Assembly: GCA_031460175.1 (NCBI GenBank)
Contig: JAVKGW010000007.1
Location: forward strand, 58,820-122,819
Direction of reading: 5' to 3'
Length of the DNA stretch: 64,000 bases
Source of the DNA: Armatimonadota bacterium
Lineage (GTDB): Bacteria; Sysuimicrobiota; Sysuimicrobiia; Sysuimicrobiales; Sysuimicrobiaceae
Under the pieces are notes generated by a model that had not been told where the DNA came from, ran no database searches, and saw nothing but the letters and a program-made list of their open reading frames with translations. A program made the translations under genes and the position numbers. Each line of letters begins with the position of its first letter. Position 1 is the first letter of the stretch. Shown piece by piece: positions 42,426 to 50,792 of this stretch.

Positions 42426-44191
42426 GGATGGGGGAGCGCGGGCCGGAGTACGGGTCGGACCTGATCGTGGAGCTGATGCGCCGGTGCGGGATCGAGTATG
42501 CAGCCCTCAACCCGGGAGCGACCTTCCGGGGGATCCATGATTCCATCGTGAACTACGCGGGCAACCGTTCCCCAGAGCTGATCCTCTGTACGCACGAGGA
42601 GATCGCGGTGGCCGTGGCCCACGGGTATGCCAAAGCGAAGCATAGGCCCATGGTGGCTCTGGTCCACGACGTGGTGGGACTCCAGCACGCCAGCATGGCC
42701 ATCTTCAACGCATGGTGTGATCGGGAGCCTGTGTTGGTCATCGGGGGAACAGGTCCCTTGGATGCCACGCAGCGGCGCCCCTGGATCGACTGGGTACACA
42801 CCGCCCACGTGCAGGCCAACCTGGTCCGGGACTACGTGAAGTGGGACGACCAACCCGCGAGCCTGCGGGCCATTCCCGCCTCCTTCTACCGGGCATACCG
42901 CCTGGCCATCCAGGAGCCCAGGGGTCCAGTATACCTGTGCTACGACGTGGCGTTACAGGAGGCGCGGTTAGAGGAGCCGGTGGAGATCCCGGACCCGGAA
43001 TCGTACCTCCGGGTGACGCGCCTGGCACCGGAGGAGGAAGCCCTGGACCAGGTGGCCCGGTGGCTGGTGGAGAGCTCGTTCCCGGTTCTCCTGGCGGATC
43101 GGGTGGGACGGGACCCCCAAGCGATCCCGCACCTGGTGGAGCTCGCAGAGGAGGTCGGGGCGGCGGTGGTGGACACGGGACGCCGGCACAACTTCCCTTC
43201 CTCCCACCCGCTCGATGTGAGCGATGCGAGGGAGGAGGTTCTGGCCCAGGCAGACCTGGTGGTGGCCCTGGAGGTGTACGACCTCTTCGGGGCCCTTCGC
43301 GCGCCTGTGCATCCCCGATCCCGGGAGAGCCGGAGCCTGGTGGCCCCGACCGCCCGGATCGTCCACATCACCCTGGGAGACCTGCATGCGCGGGGATGGG
43401 TGCACGACATCAACGAACCGCAGCCCACGACGCTCACCGTCCTTGCGGACACCACGGTGACGCTTCCGCTCCTGGTTGAGCGGGTGCGAAGGCGGTTGAG
43501 ACGGTCGGAAGCCGGCAGAGGGGCCCGGGAGCAGCGCCGTCGGTATCTGGAGGATCTGCACACGTCCTTACAGCAGGGGGTCCGGCGCGGGTTGGAGGAG
43601 CGCTGGGGGGAGCGGCCCGTTTCCCCGCCTCGTCTCGCGTACGAGGTCTGGCAGGCCATCCGCGGGATCCCTTGGCAGCTGGCGAATGGCTGGCTGGGAG
43701 GGTGGCCCCGGCGGCTGTGGGTCTTCGAGGAACCCGATTGCTTCCTGGGGCACAACGAAGGGGCAGGGCTCGGGTACGGCATGGGAGTCTCCATCGGCGC
43801 CTGCCTGGCGCATCGGAGTACGGAGCGTCTCGTGGTGAACCTTCAGTCCGAGGGAGATTTCCTGTACACGCCTGGAGCCCTGTACACCGCGAGCGCTTAC
43901 CGATTGCCCTTGTTGATCGTCCTGGTGAACAACCGTTCGTACTACAACGATGAGGAGCACCAAGCGGAGGTGGCCCGCCTTCGGGGACGGCCTGTGGAGA
44001 ACCGGGGGATCGGGACGCGTCTGGATCACCCGGACGTGGACTACCGGAAACTGGCGGAGTCCTTCGGCGTGTACGCGGAAGGGCGGGTGGAGGACCCCAC
44101 GGCCCTTCCGGAAGCGCTCCGAAGGGCCGTCACGGTCTGCATGGAGGAGCGGTGTCCTGCGCTGGTGGAGGTCCTGTGCGCCCCCCGATAG
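42422..44191 (+). CDS. Thiamine diphosphate-dependent enzyme (acetolactate synthase/benzoylformate decarboxylase-like)
   Basis: 589 residues in an ATGA overlap with the demethylase gene. Three-domain layout: pyrimidine-binding domain with the catalytic Glu in CTHEEIAVAVAHGYAKA (Glu59 or 60), a central domain with VARWLVESSFPVLLADRVGR, and a diphosphate-binding domain ending in a VNN pair. The canonical GDG-x-NN motif is altered to Ser476-Glu477-Gly478 before Asp479, with the NN at 503-504; the Mg ligand Asp is thus replaced by Glu. NNRSYYNDEEHQ resembles a branch of ThDP enzymes found with aromatic degradation genes. Decarboxylation of a 2-oxo or hydroxybenzoyl-type acid is plausible, not proven. 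Confidence 0.88.
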   Translation: MRMGERGPEYGSDLIVELMRRCGIEYAALNPGATFRGIHDSIVNYAGNRSPELILCTHEEIAVAVAHGYAKAKHRPMVALVHDVVGLQHASMAIFNAWCDREPVLVIGGTGPLDATQRRPWIDWVHTAHVQANLVRDYVKWDDQPASLRAIPASFYRAYRLAIQEPRGPVYLCYDVALQEARLEEPVEIPDPESYLRVTRLAPEEEALDQVARWLVESSFPVLLADRVGRDPQAIPHLVELAEEVGAAVVDTGRRHNFPSSHPLDVSDAREEVLAQADLVVALEVYDLFGALRAPVHPRSRESRSLVAPTARIVHITLGDLHARGWVHDINEPQPTTLTVLADTTVTLPLLVERVRRRLRRSEAGRGAREQRRRYLEDLHTSLQQGVRRGLEERWGERPVSPPRLAYEVWQAIRGIPWQLANGWLGGWPRRLWVFEEPDCFLGHNEGAGLGYGMGVSIGACLAHRSTERLVVNLQSEGDFLYTPGALYTASAYRLPLLIVLVNNRSYYNDEEHQAEVARLRGRPVENRGIGTRLDHPDVDYRKLAESFGVYAEGRVEDPTALPEALRRAVTVCMEERCPALVEVLCAPR

Positions 44192-44277
44192 GCAGGGCAC
44201 GGAGGGAGGGCTCTCTGAGGGACGTGGTCCGGGGCCGCAGGAGGAGGTACGATTCCGGGGAGGAAGGAGGGGGAGTC

Positions 44278-45117
44278 ATGGAGATCCGGCGGGTGGGGCA
44301 CATCGGCCTCTATGCCCGGAACCTGGATGCGGGCACCCGGTGGTACCAGGAGATCCTGGGGTTGGAGGTCACGGAGCGCGCGGACGGAGCCGCATACCTC
44401 AGCTGTGATGCCACTCACCACGGGCTGATCCTGTACGAGGGGAATCCTCCGGGGGCGCACCACTTCGGGTTCGAAGCTCCAAACGAGCGGGCGGTGGAGC
44501 AGGCGGCCCAGGAGCTCCGGAGCGCAGGGGTGGAGACCGTGGAGGTGACGGTCCCGGGGCAGGGCCTGACCATCGCGTTCCAGGATCCGGAGGGATATCC
44601 CGTCTGGATCTACTGCGGCATGCGGAGACGGTACGACGGGACACGGTTCCCCGTGTGGGCGCCCCGGAAGTTCGGGCACATCACCGCGAAGGTGACGGAC
44701 ATCCGCGGGCAGGTGGCGTTCTACGAGAAGGTGCTGGGGTTCCGGGTCTCCGACTGGATGGCCTCCGTGATGGTGTGGATGCGCTGCAGTCCGGACCATC
44801 ACGGCGTGGCGTGGATCCAGGCCGACCGGGCGAATCTGCACCACCTGGCCTGGGAGGTCCAGGACTGGAGCGCGCTGCGGGCCCTGGCGGACCACATGCT
44901 GAACCATGGCGTCCGGCTCCTGTACGGACCCGGTCGGCACGGCCCCGGCTTCAACCTGTTCCTGTACGTCCGCAACCCGGATGGGGTCCTCAACGAGCTC
45001 TTCGCGGACATGCTCCAGATCTGGAACGACGACGAGTACACGCCGCTCGTCTGGGAGGACCGCCCCGAGACCATCAACCAGTGGGGGCCGGCCCCACCCC
45101 CGGAGTTCCTGGAGTAG
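44278..45117 (+). CDS. VOC-family extradiol dioxygenase-like protein (two-domain type I)
   Basis: 279 residues from ATG 44278 after GGAAGGAGGGGGAG; longer in-frame readings lack a ribosome site. Two vicinal-oxygen-chelate modules: residues about 1-115 and 128-260. The second keeps the iron-binding triad of type I extradiol enzymes: His134 (KFGHITAKV), His189 (LHHLAWEV) and Glu240 (LNELFADM), with spacing close to BphC and homoprotocatechuate dioxygenase. GPGRHGPGFNLFLYVRNPDG carries the family's conserved His/Tyr-like strand. It should cleave a catechol-type ring next to the hydroxyl groups. The next gene encodes an FAH-family enzyme, the usual next step of meta-cleavage routes. Confidence 0.9.
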   Translation: MEIRRVGHIGLYARNLDAGTRWYQEILGLEVTERADGAAYLSCDATHHGLILYEGNPPGAHHFGFEAPNERAVEQAAQELRSAGVETVEVTVPGQGLTIAFQDPEGYPVWIYCGMRRRYDGTRFPVWAPRKFGHITAKVTDIRGQVAFYEKVLGFRVSDWMASVMVWMRCSPDHHGVAWIQADRANLHHLAWEVQDWSALRALADHMLNHGVRLLYGPGRHGPGFNLFLYVRNPDGVLNELFADMLQIWNDDEYTPLVWEDRPETINQWGPAPPPEFLE

Positions 45118-45222
45118 CCCGGTTTCACGAGGGCGCGGGGCCGGATGCGGCGGAGGATCTTGCGGAATCCATGGCGTACAGTTCCGGTCCAGATTCCATC
45201 TCGCGAATGTGAGGAGGGTTGC

Positions 45223-46158
45223 ATGCGGCTGGTGACCTTTCAGAGCCCCCTGGGGCCGCGCCTGGGGATCGTGGAGGGGTCGGAGGTGGTAGACGCGAAC
45301 GCCGCGTATGCCGCCTACTTGCGTGCACGGGGCGCTTCGGACGCGGTGGAGCGGGCTGGCTGGGAGGTCCCGCCGCGGGCCCGGGATTTCCTCGCCCGGT
45401 GGCCGGAGTCCGCGGAGCGGGTTCGTCCCGCGGTGGAGTATGCCCTCACCCACCGGGATCCGTGGACCGTGCTTCCGCTGGAAGGGGTGCGCCTGTTGCC
45501 GCCCATCCCGGACCCGGGGAAGGTGATCTGCCTCGGCCTGAACTACCGCGACCACGCGGAGGAGGCCCGGCAGCCCCTCCCGAAGGTCCCGGTGCTGTTC
45601 TGCAAGTTCCCTACGAGCCTGATCGGGCATGGGGATCCCATCCCCATCACCCGGCTGAGCGATCAGGTGGACTACGAAGCGGAGCTGGTGGTGGTGCTGG
45701 GCCGGGCGGGCCGGTACGTCTCCGAGGCAGACGCCATGCGGTACGTGGCCGGCTACAGCCTCCTCAACGACGTCAGCGTGCGGGACTACCAGCGGGCGGT
45801 GAGCCAGTGGACCGCGGGCAAGAATTTCTACCGCTCCACGCCTTTCGGGCCGTGGATCGTCACCGCGGACGAGATCCCGGACCCGCACGATCTCGAGCTG
45901 GAGCTCCAGCTGAACGGGGAGACGATGCAGCGGAGCCGGACCTCGGAGATGATCTTCTCCGTTCCCCAGATCGTCTCCTTCGTCTCTCAGACCTGTGGGA
46001 TTGAGCCCGGGGATGTCATCGCCACGGGAACGCCTGCGGGGGTGGGGTTCGTCCGCACCCCCCCGGTGTTCCTGCGTCCTGGGGATCGGGTGGTGGTGCG
46101 GGCCTCTGGAATCGGGGAACTGGTGAATCCGGTCATCCGGGAAGACGGACTCGCCTGA
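45223..46158 (+). CDS. Fumarylacetoacetate hydrolase (FAH)-family protein
   Basis: 311 residues from ATG 45223, six bases after GAGGAGGG. N-terminal small domain to about residue 90, then the catalytic FAH fold starting at GKVICLGLNYRDHAEEA. Metal ligands are the two Glu of DYEAELVVVLG and the Asp of LLNDVSVRD, all present. TAGKNFYRSTPFGPWIVTADEI and ATGTPAGVGFVRTPPVFL are family-typical. FAH-family enzymes in aromatic routes act as 2-hydroxyhepta-2,4-diene-1,7-dioate isomerases/decarboxylases, fumarylpyruvate hydrolases or 2-oxopent-4-enoate hydratase relatives. A product of the upstream VOC enzyme is a logical substrate. Confidence 0.93.
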   Translation: MRLVTFQSPLGPRLGIVEGSEVVDANAAYAAYLRARGASDAVERAGWEVPPRARDFLARWPESAERVRPAVEYALTHRDPWTVLPLEGVRLLPPIPDPGKVICLGLNYRDHAEEARQPLPKVPVLFCKFPTSLIGHGDPIPITRLSDQVDYEAELVVVLGRAGRYVSEADAMRYVAGYSLLNDVSVRDYQRAVSQWTAGKNFYRSTPFGPWIVTADEIPDPHDLELELQLNGETMQRSRTSEMIFSVPQIVSFVSQTCGIEPGDVIATGTPAGVGFVRTPPVFLRPGDRVVVRASGIGELVNPVIREDGLA

Positions 46159-46168
46159 GGAGGGAAGG

Positions 46169-46636
46169 ATGCACGGAATTCCCGTTTACCCGGACCATCC
46201 CCTCCGCGGGAAGGTCCGGATGCCCTATGCCCCTGCGGTGGTGGTCCCGCCGGGGGCGGCCCTCGTGGTGATCTCGGGGTGCCATGCCTCCCCCGTTTAC
46301 CACCACCACCCCCACATCCCCGAGGAGCACGTGCTGCCGCCTTCCATGCGGGAGCAGGCCCGCCGGGCCTTCGAGAACGTCCAGCTCTCGCTTTCGGCCC
46401 TGGGGCTTAGCTGGCGGCACGTGGTCAAGGTCACGCGGTTCCTCACGGACATCCGGGAGCAGGACGAGCTCAACGAGGTGCAGCGGGAGTTCCTGAAAGA
46501 CCACGCCGTGGCCAGCACCACGGTCCAGGTCTCCTCCCTGGTGATCCCCGAGGCCCGGGTGGAGATCGAGGTGCTGGCCGCAGGACCCCCGGAGGTCGTG
46601 GAGCGGGCGCGGGCCCTCGCTGTTCCTCTCGGCTAG
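46169..46636 (+). CDS. RidA-family (YjgF/YER057c/UK114) protein
   Basis: 155 residues; ATG in AGGAGGGAAGG context, ten bases after the FAH gene. A RidA fold is shown by QARRAFENVQLSLSALGLSWRHVVKVTRFLTDI, and by PEARVEIEVLA with the Arg that binds the carboxylate of enamines/imines in true RidA. The protein is some 25 residues longer than housekeeping RidA, with an N-terminal extension and a His-rich HHHP loop (about residues 47-50). In catabolic clusters such proteins act as aminoacrylate- or aminomuconate-type deaminases. That would fit a nitrogen-bearing ring-cleavage product. The reaction is inferred. Confidence 0.9.
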   Translation: MHGIPVYPDHPLRGKVRMPYAPAVVVPPGAALVVISGCHASPVYHHHPHIPEEHVLPPSMREQARRAFENVQLSLSALGLSWRHVVKVTRFLTDIREQDELNEVQREFLKDHAVASTTVQVSSLVIPEARVEIEVLAAGPPEVVERARALAVPLG

Positions 46637-46760
46637 GGGGCGGATCGTGTGCTGGAGCTTTGCTTCCTGTGTGCCGTACCCCCGGATCCACGCGGCTGCG
46701 CCGCCCGCGTCCTCTGAGCCGGAGACCCTGAATCGCGTGCGGGAGGAGGCCACGGAGGGG

Positions 46761-47618
46761 ATGATCGACTTCCACGTGCACACCCTCCCGGACACCTTCG
46801 ACCGCACCGTGGACGCGGTGGAGGCCACCCGAACCGCCCGCGCGCTCGGCATGCGGGCCGTGGTGCTCAAGGGCGGGGCCTTCGAGACGGTGACCCGCGC
46901 GGCGCAGGCCAACGCGGAGGTGGGCGGGGGCATCCGGGCGTTCGGGGGCGTGGTCCTCAACTGGCCCATGGGCGGCCTGAACCCCGCGGCCGTGGAGGCC
47001 ATGGTGGCCTTCCGGGGCGGCGGCGCGGAAGGGATCGGGAAGGTGGTGTGGATGCCCAGCATCCACGCCCGCAACCACCACGAGCGGTTCGGAATCCCCA
47101 AGCCGGGCGTGGAGGTCTTCGACGGCACCCGGCTTTTGCCCGCGGCCCGGGAGATCCTGGCTTTGTGTGCGGAGTACGACCTCGTGCTCCAGACCGGGCA
47201 CCTCTCCCCGCAGGAGGCCCTCGCCCTCATCCGGGAGGCCCGGGCCATGGGCGTGGAGCGCATCGTGTGCACCCATGCGGACTACGATCCCATCAACATG
47301 ACCCTGGAGGAACAGCGGGAGGCGGCGCGGCTGGGGGCCTATATCGAGCACGCGTACTGTGGGGTCTTCCTCGGGCCGGATTCCCCCGCGGAGCGCTTCC
47401 GGGCCTGGCGAGGGGTCTCCGTGGAGCAGATGGCCGCGGCCATCAAGGCGGTGGGGGCTGAGCGCTGCATCCTCTCAAGCGACCTCGGCGCCTCCCCCCT
47501 CCCTCGGCCCGCGGAGGGATATTTGGCCTTCGTGCGCCAGCTCCGGGCCCTGGGGATCACCGACCGCGAACTGGACTGGATGGGACGCCGGAACCCCGCG
47601 GCCCTTTTGGGGCTGTGA
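46761..47618 (+). CDS. Metal-dependent hydrolase, DUF6282-like (amidohydrolase/PHP-type fold)
   Basis: 285 residues from ATG 46761, with GGGAGGAGGCCACGGAGGGG just upstream; a GTG at 46647 would add 38 residues of doubtful sequence. It begins with the metal motif MIDFHVHTLPD (HxH). RALGMRAVVLKGGAFETVTRA, a later LQTGHLSPQEALALIREA, ERIVCTHADYD and ILSSDLG follow; the His and Asp residues there complete a metal site. The pattern MxDFHVH-(D)-ARxxGMRAxVLK fits a family annotated as DUF6282. The reaction of the family is not established. Operon partners are RidA, FAH and another amidohydrolase. Confidence 0.82.
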   Translation: MIDFHVHTLPDTFDRTVDAVEATRTARALGMRAVVLKGGAFETVTRAAQANAEVGGGIRAFGGVVLNWPMGGLNPAAVEAMVAFRGGGAEGIGKVVWMPSIHARNHHERFGIPKPGVEVFDGTRLLPAAREILALCAEYDLVLQTGHLSPQEALALIREARAMGVERIVCTHADYDPINMTLEEQREAARLGAYIEHAYCGVFLGPDSPAERFRAWRGVSVEQMAAAIKAVGAERCILSSDLGASPLPRPAEGYLAFVRQLRALGITDRELDWMGRRNPAALLGL

Positions 47619-47650
47619 GGGCAGGTGGAGCATCTGGAGGGGGGACGAAC

Positions 47651-49369
47651 ATGGAGACGCGGCACGGGGTCGGGCAGACCTTTTCCAGGAGGGAGTTCCT
47701 GCGGTTCGGATTCCTTGCGGGCGTGGCGTCCGTCGGGCGGTGGGACGCGACCCGGACGGCAGGCTCCCGCGGGGAGGCCCGGGGGCAGCGGGTCCCCGCT
47801 CCTCGGGATCTCCTCCTGTTCAACGGGAGGATCTACACCATGGATCCCCGCAACCCTCGGGCCTCCGTGGTGCTGATCCGCGATGGCCGCATCGCGTACG
47901 TGGGAAACGCCCTCCCGGTCCAGGGTCTGGGGGCCCGACAGGTTGACCTCCGGGGACGGGCCGTCATCCCCGGGATCATCGACAACCACAACCACATCGC
48001 CCTGATGGGGAACCGTCCCGGATACCACACGCCGCTGGAGAACTGCGCCTCCGTCCGGGAGGTCCAGGAGACCCTGGCCGCCCGGGCCGCCGCGGCGCCT
48101 CGGGGGGCCTTCCTCACCACCATCGGCGGGTTCCACTTCAACCAGTTCCGGGAGCGCCGTCTGCCCACGCGGCGGGAACTGGACGAGGCGGTACCGCACA
48201 ATCCCGTGTACCTCTCCATCGGCTTCAGCGGACCCTCCGTGACGAACTCCCTGGGGCAGCGCTTCTTCTCGGAGCGGGGCATCCCCGTGCGCGAGGACGG
48301 GGCCATCGCCGCGGGGGAGGCCTCGAATCGGGCCCTGCTGGCCCTGCGCCGGGAGCTGCTGACTCCCGAGGAACGGCGGCGGAGTGCCCTGGACGCCTTG
48401 CGGTACGGCCTCAGCCTCGGGGTGACCACCCACCTGGACCAGGGGGCCTTTCAGGCCACGAACACCCCGGCGGACGGGGCCGCGCACGAGGACAACTACA
48501 CCATGCACAGGCCATTTTTTGAGCTGCACGCGGAAGGAGCTCTCCCGGCCCGGATCCGGATCAACTTCCTCCACGCGGACCTCTCCCCAGAGGTCCCCAC
48601 CCTACGGGAGCGCCTGCGCAACAGCTTCCCCTACTTCGGGGACGAGTGGGTGCGGACCGTGGGGATCGGGGAGTTCACCGCGGGGGATCCCTTCGAGCTC
48701 TTCGCCCATGCGGAGCCCAGCGAGGCCTGGCGGGTGGGTACCCGCCTCGTGGCCGCGGCGGGCTGGCGGAACGAGAACCACTCCCTGACCCGGACCGACT
48801 ACCAGGCCATCATCCGGGGCTGGGAAGAGGTGAACCGGGAATTCCCCATCGGGGAGCTGCGCTGGGTCCTCGCGCACGTCCCCTTCATCACCCGGGAGTG
48901 GGTGGACCGGCTCAAGGCCCTAGGGGGCGGCCTCTTCCTCACCGGGTGGCGGTACCTCGCGGGTACCCGGGAAGCCAACGGCCCTCCCTTCCGGATGATC
49001 GTGGAGAGCGGGATCCCCGTGGGGCTGAGCTCGGACGGCATGCAGATCGCGCCCATGAACCCGTGGCTGCACATCTACTACGCCACCACCGGCGTCAACG
49101 CCCGCGGGGAACCCATCAACGAGGACCAGCGGATCTCCCGGGAAGAGGCCCTGCGCCTGTACACCCGCGCGAACGGCTGGTTCCTCCGGGAGGAGGACCG
49201 CCTCGGGAGCCTCGAGGTGGGCAAGTGGGCGGATCTCGTGGTCCTCAACCGCGACCCGTTCCAGGTTCCGGACGAAGGGCTCAAGGGCATCCGGAGCGTC
49301 CTCACCCTGGTGGGCGGGAGGGCCGGGCACGACGAAGGCTTGCTCCGGACAACCTCCCCGAACCCGTAG
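47651..49369 (+). CDS. Tat-exported amidohydrolase, YtcJ-like (Amidohydro_3)
   Basis: 572 residues from ATG 47651, with GGAGGGGGGACGAAC upstream. The N-terminus has a twin-arginine signal: SRREFLRFGFLAGVASVG (residues about 13-30), so the folded metalloenzyme is probably sent to the periplasm. The catalytic domain starts LFNGRIYTMDP, with PGIIDNHNHIALMG (HxH) and later LSSDGMQIAPMNPW. The C-terminal EVGKWADLVVLNRDPFQV is typical of YtcJ-type amidohydrolases. Relatives split amides or lactams. An exported member is less common and implies hydrolysis outside the cytoplasm before import. It ends the catabolic island; the purine operon follows after 135 bases. Confidence 0.9.
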   Translation: METRHGVGQTFSRREFLRFGFLAGVASVGRWDATRTAGSRGEARGQRVPAPRDLLLFNGRIYTMDPRNPRASVVLIRDGRIAYVGNALPVQGLGARQVDLRGRAVIPGIIDNHNHIALMGNRPGYHTPLENCASVREVQETLAARAAAAPRGAFLTTIGGFHFNQFRERRLPTRRELDEAVPHNPVYLSIGFSGPSVTNSLGQRFFSERGIPVREDGAIAAGEASNRALLALRRELLTPEERRRSALDALRYGLSLGVTTHLDQGAFQATNTPADGAAHEDNYTMHRPFFELHAEGALPARIRINFLHADLSPEVPTLRERLRNSFPYFGDEWVRTVGIGEFTAGDPFELFAHAEPSEAWRVGTRLVAAAGWRNENHSLTRTDYQAIIRGWEEVNREFPIGELRWVLAHVPFITREWVDRLKALGGGLFLTGWRYLAGTREANGPPFRMIVESGIPVGLSSDGMQIAPMNPWLHIYYATTGVNARGEPINEDQRISREEALRLYTRANGWFLREEDRLGSLEVGKWADLVVLNRDPFQVPDEGLKGIRSVLTLVGGRAGHDEGLLRTTSPNP

Positions 49370-49392
49370 ACCTGCCTCATCCCCTAGCGGCG

Positions 49393-49423
49393 AAAGGCGA
49401 ACTTTACCTGGTCGCTCGCCTTT
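49393..49423 (+). repeat. 8-bp inverted repeat upstream of the purine operon
   Basis: AAAGGCGA (49393-49400) and TCGCCTTT (49416-49423) form a perfect 8-bp stem with a 15-base loop, 24 bases after the amidohydrolase stop. The right arm overlaps the proposed -35 of the purD promoter. It could terminate the upstream operon (TTT ends the right arm) or be an operator. Within it CTTTACC occurs twice (49402 and 49420). Confidence 0.45.
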
Positions 49424-49449
49424 ACCCCAGGGGGATTCGTGGCTATGAT
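49421..49449 (+). promoter_or_regulatory. Likely promoter of the purine operon
   Basis: TTTACC (49421-49426), a 17-base spacer and TATGAT (49444-49449) form a reasonable housekeeping-sigma promoter about 56 bases before the purD start codon. CCGAAC at 49481-49486 in the leader matches the core of the Bacillus PurBox, but its flanks and the lack of a correctly spaced inverted partner make PurR control doubtful. Confidence 0.55.
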
Positions 49450-49504
49450 GGGGCCGGATCGCAAAGGATATCCGCAAATCCCGAACGGTTGAGGGTTAAC
49501 GAGG

Positions 49505-50782
49505 GTGCGGGTTCTCCTCGTGGGCTCCGGAGCTCGTGAGCACGCGCTCGCGTGGGCTCTCGGGCGGAGTGGGCTGGTCTCCGAGATCCTGTCTGCCCCG
49601 GGAAACCCGGGGATCGCGCGGTACGGCCGGTGTTTCCCCGTGCGGGCCACGGACATCCCGGGAATCGTGGCGCTCGCGGAGGAGCACAGGCCGGACCTGG
49701 TCGTGGTGGGCCCGGAGGAACCCCTAGCCCTGGGCCTCGTGGATGCCCTCAGCGCGAGGGGCATTCCCGTCTTCGGACCCACCCAGGGGGCGGCCCGCAT
49801 CGAATCGTCGAAGATCTTTGCCAAGGAACTCCTCGGGCGCCACGGGATCCCGCAGCCCGGGTACCGGATCTTCGAGGATCCCGAGGAGGCGGTACGGTGG
49901 GTCCGGACCCGGAGAGGTCCCTGCGTGGTGAAGGCGGACGGGCTCGCGGCCGGCAAGGGATCCGTGGTGTGCCGGGATTCCCTCGAAGCGGAGGCGGCCA
50001 TCCAGGCCCTCATGGTGCAGGGCCGGCTGGGGGAGGCCGGTCGGCGGGTGGTGGTCGAGGAGTACCTGGAGGGAGAAGAGGCCTCCGCGCTCGCCTTGGT
50101 GAGCGGCGAGTGCGTGGTCCCTCTCCCGCTGGCCCAGGACCACAAGCGCCTGCTGGACGGAGACCGAGGGCCCAACACGGGCGGGATGGGGGCCATCGCA
50201 CCGTTACGGGTCTCTCCGGGGTTGCAGGCGCGGATCGTGCGGGAGATCCTGGAACCCACCGCCCGGGCCCTGTGCACGGAGGGAACGCCCTTCTGCGGGG
50301 TGCTTTACGCGGGCCTCATGCTCACCGCGGAGGGCCCGAAAGTCCTGGAGTTCAACGCCCGGTGGGGGGACCCTGAGGCCCAGGCCCTGCTTCCCCTGCT
50401 TCAAAGCGATCTCCTCGAGATCCTTCTGGCCACGTGTTCGGGGACCCTCGACCGGGTGTCCGTCCGGTGGGCAGAGGGGGCCAGTTGCTGCGTGGTGCTC
50501 GCGAGCGAGGGGTACCCCGAGCAGCCCGTGCGGGGGCGCCGGATCCACGGCCTTGAGCGGTTGGAGGGACGGCCGGGGGTTGTGGTGTTCCACGCGGGGA
50601 CGGAAGAGCGCGACGCCGCCCTCTACACCGCGGGCGGTCGGGTCCTGAGCGTGGTGGGGCTCGGCGGGACCCTGGAGGCCGCCTGCGAGGTCGCGTATCG
50701 GGCCGTGGAGGAGGTGCACTTCGAGGGGATGCAGTTCCGCCGGGACATCGGCCGCCGGGCCCGGGCCGGTATCGGAGCATGA
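49505..50782 (+). CDS. purD: Phosphoribosylamine-glycine ligase (GAR synthetase)
   Basis: 425 residues starting at GTG, first gene of the purine operon. Makes glycinamide ribonucleotide from phosphoribosylamine, glycine and ATP, the second step of IMP synthesis. It shows the normal order: N-domain MRVLLVGSGAREHALAWAL, the FGPTQGAARIESSKIFAKELL start of the ATP-grasp domain, the GPNTGGMGAIAP substrate block, and the EFNARWGDPEAQ metal-binding strand; the C-domain follows. Length is standard. Its leader has a promoter-like pair and an inverted repeat. purA follows after ten bases. Confidence 0.97.
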   Translation: MRVLLVGSGAREHALAWALGRSGLVSEILSAPGNPGIARYGRCFPVRATDIPGIVALAEEHRPDLVVVGPEEPLALGLVDALSARGIPVFGPTQGAARIESSKIFAKELLGRHGIPQPGYRIFEDPEEAVRWVRTRRGPCVVKADGLAAGKGSVVCRDSLEAEAAIQALMVQGRLGEAGRRVVVEEYLEGEEASALALVSGECVVPLPLAQDHKRLLDGDRGPNTGGMGAIAPLRVSPGLQARIVREILEPTARALCTEGTPFCGVLYAGLMLTAEGPKVLEFNARWGDPEAQALLPLLQSDLLEILLATCSGTLDRVSVRWAEGASCCVVLASEGYPEQPVRGRRIHGLERLEGRPGVVVFHAGTEERDAALYTAGGRVLSVVGLGGTLEAACEVAYRAVEEVHFEGMQFRRDIGRRARAGIGA

Positions 50783-50792
50783 GGGGTGAGCC

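Noticed and set aside
49481..49486. PurBox-like CCGAAC in the purD leader
   Set aside because: Only the six-base core matches; flanks are GC-rich and no inverted partner lies at the usual 16-18 base distance, so PurR control is not supported.
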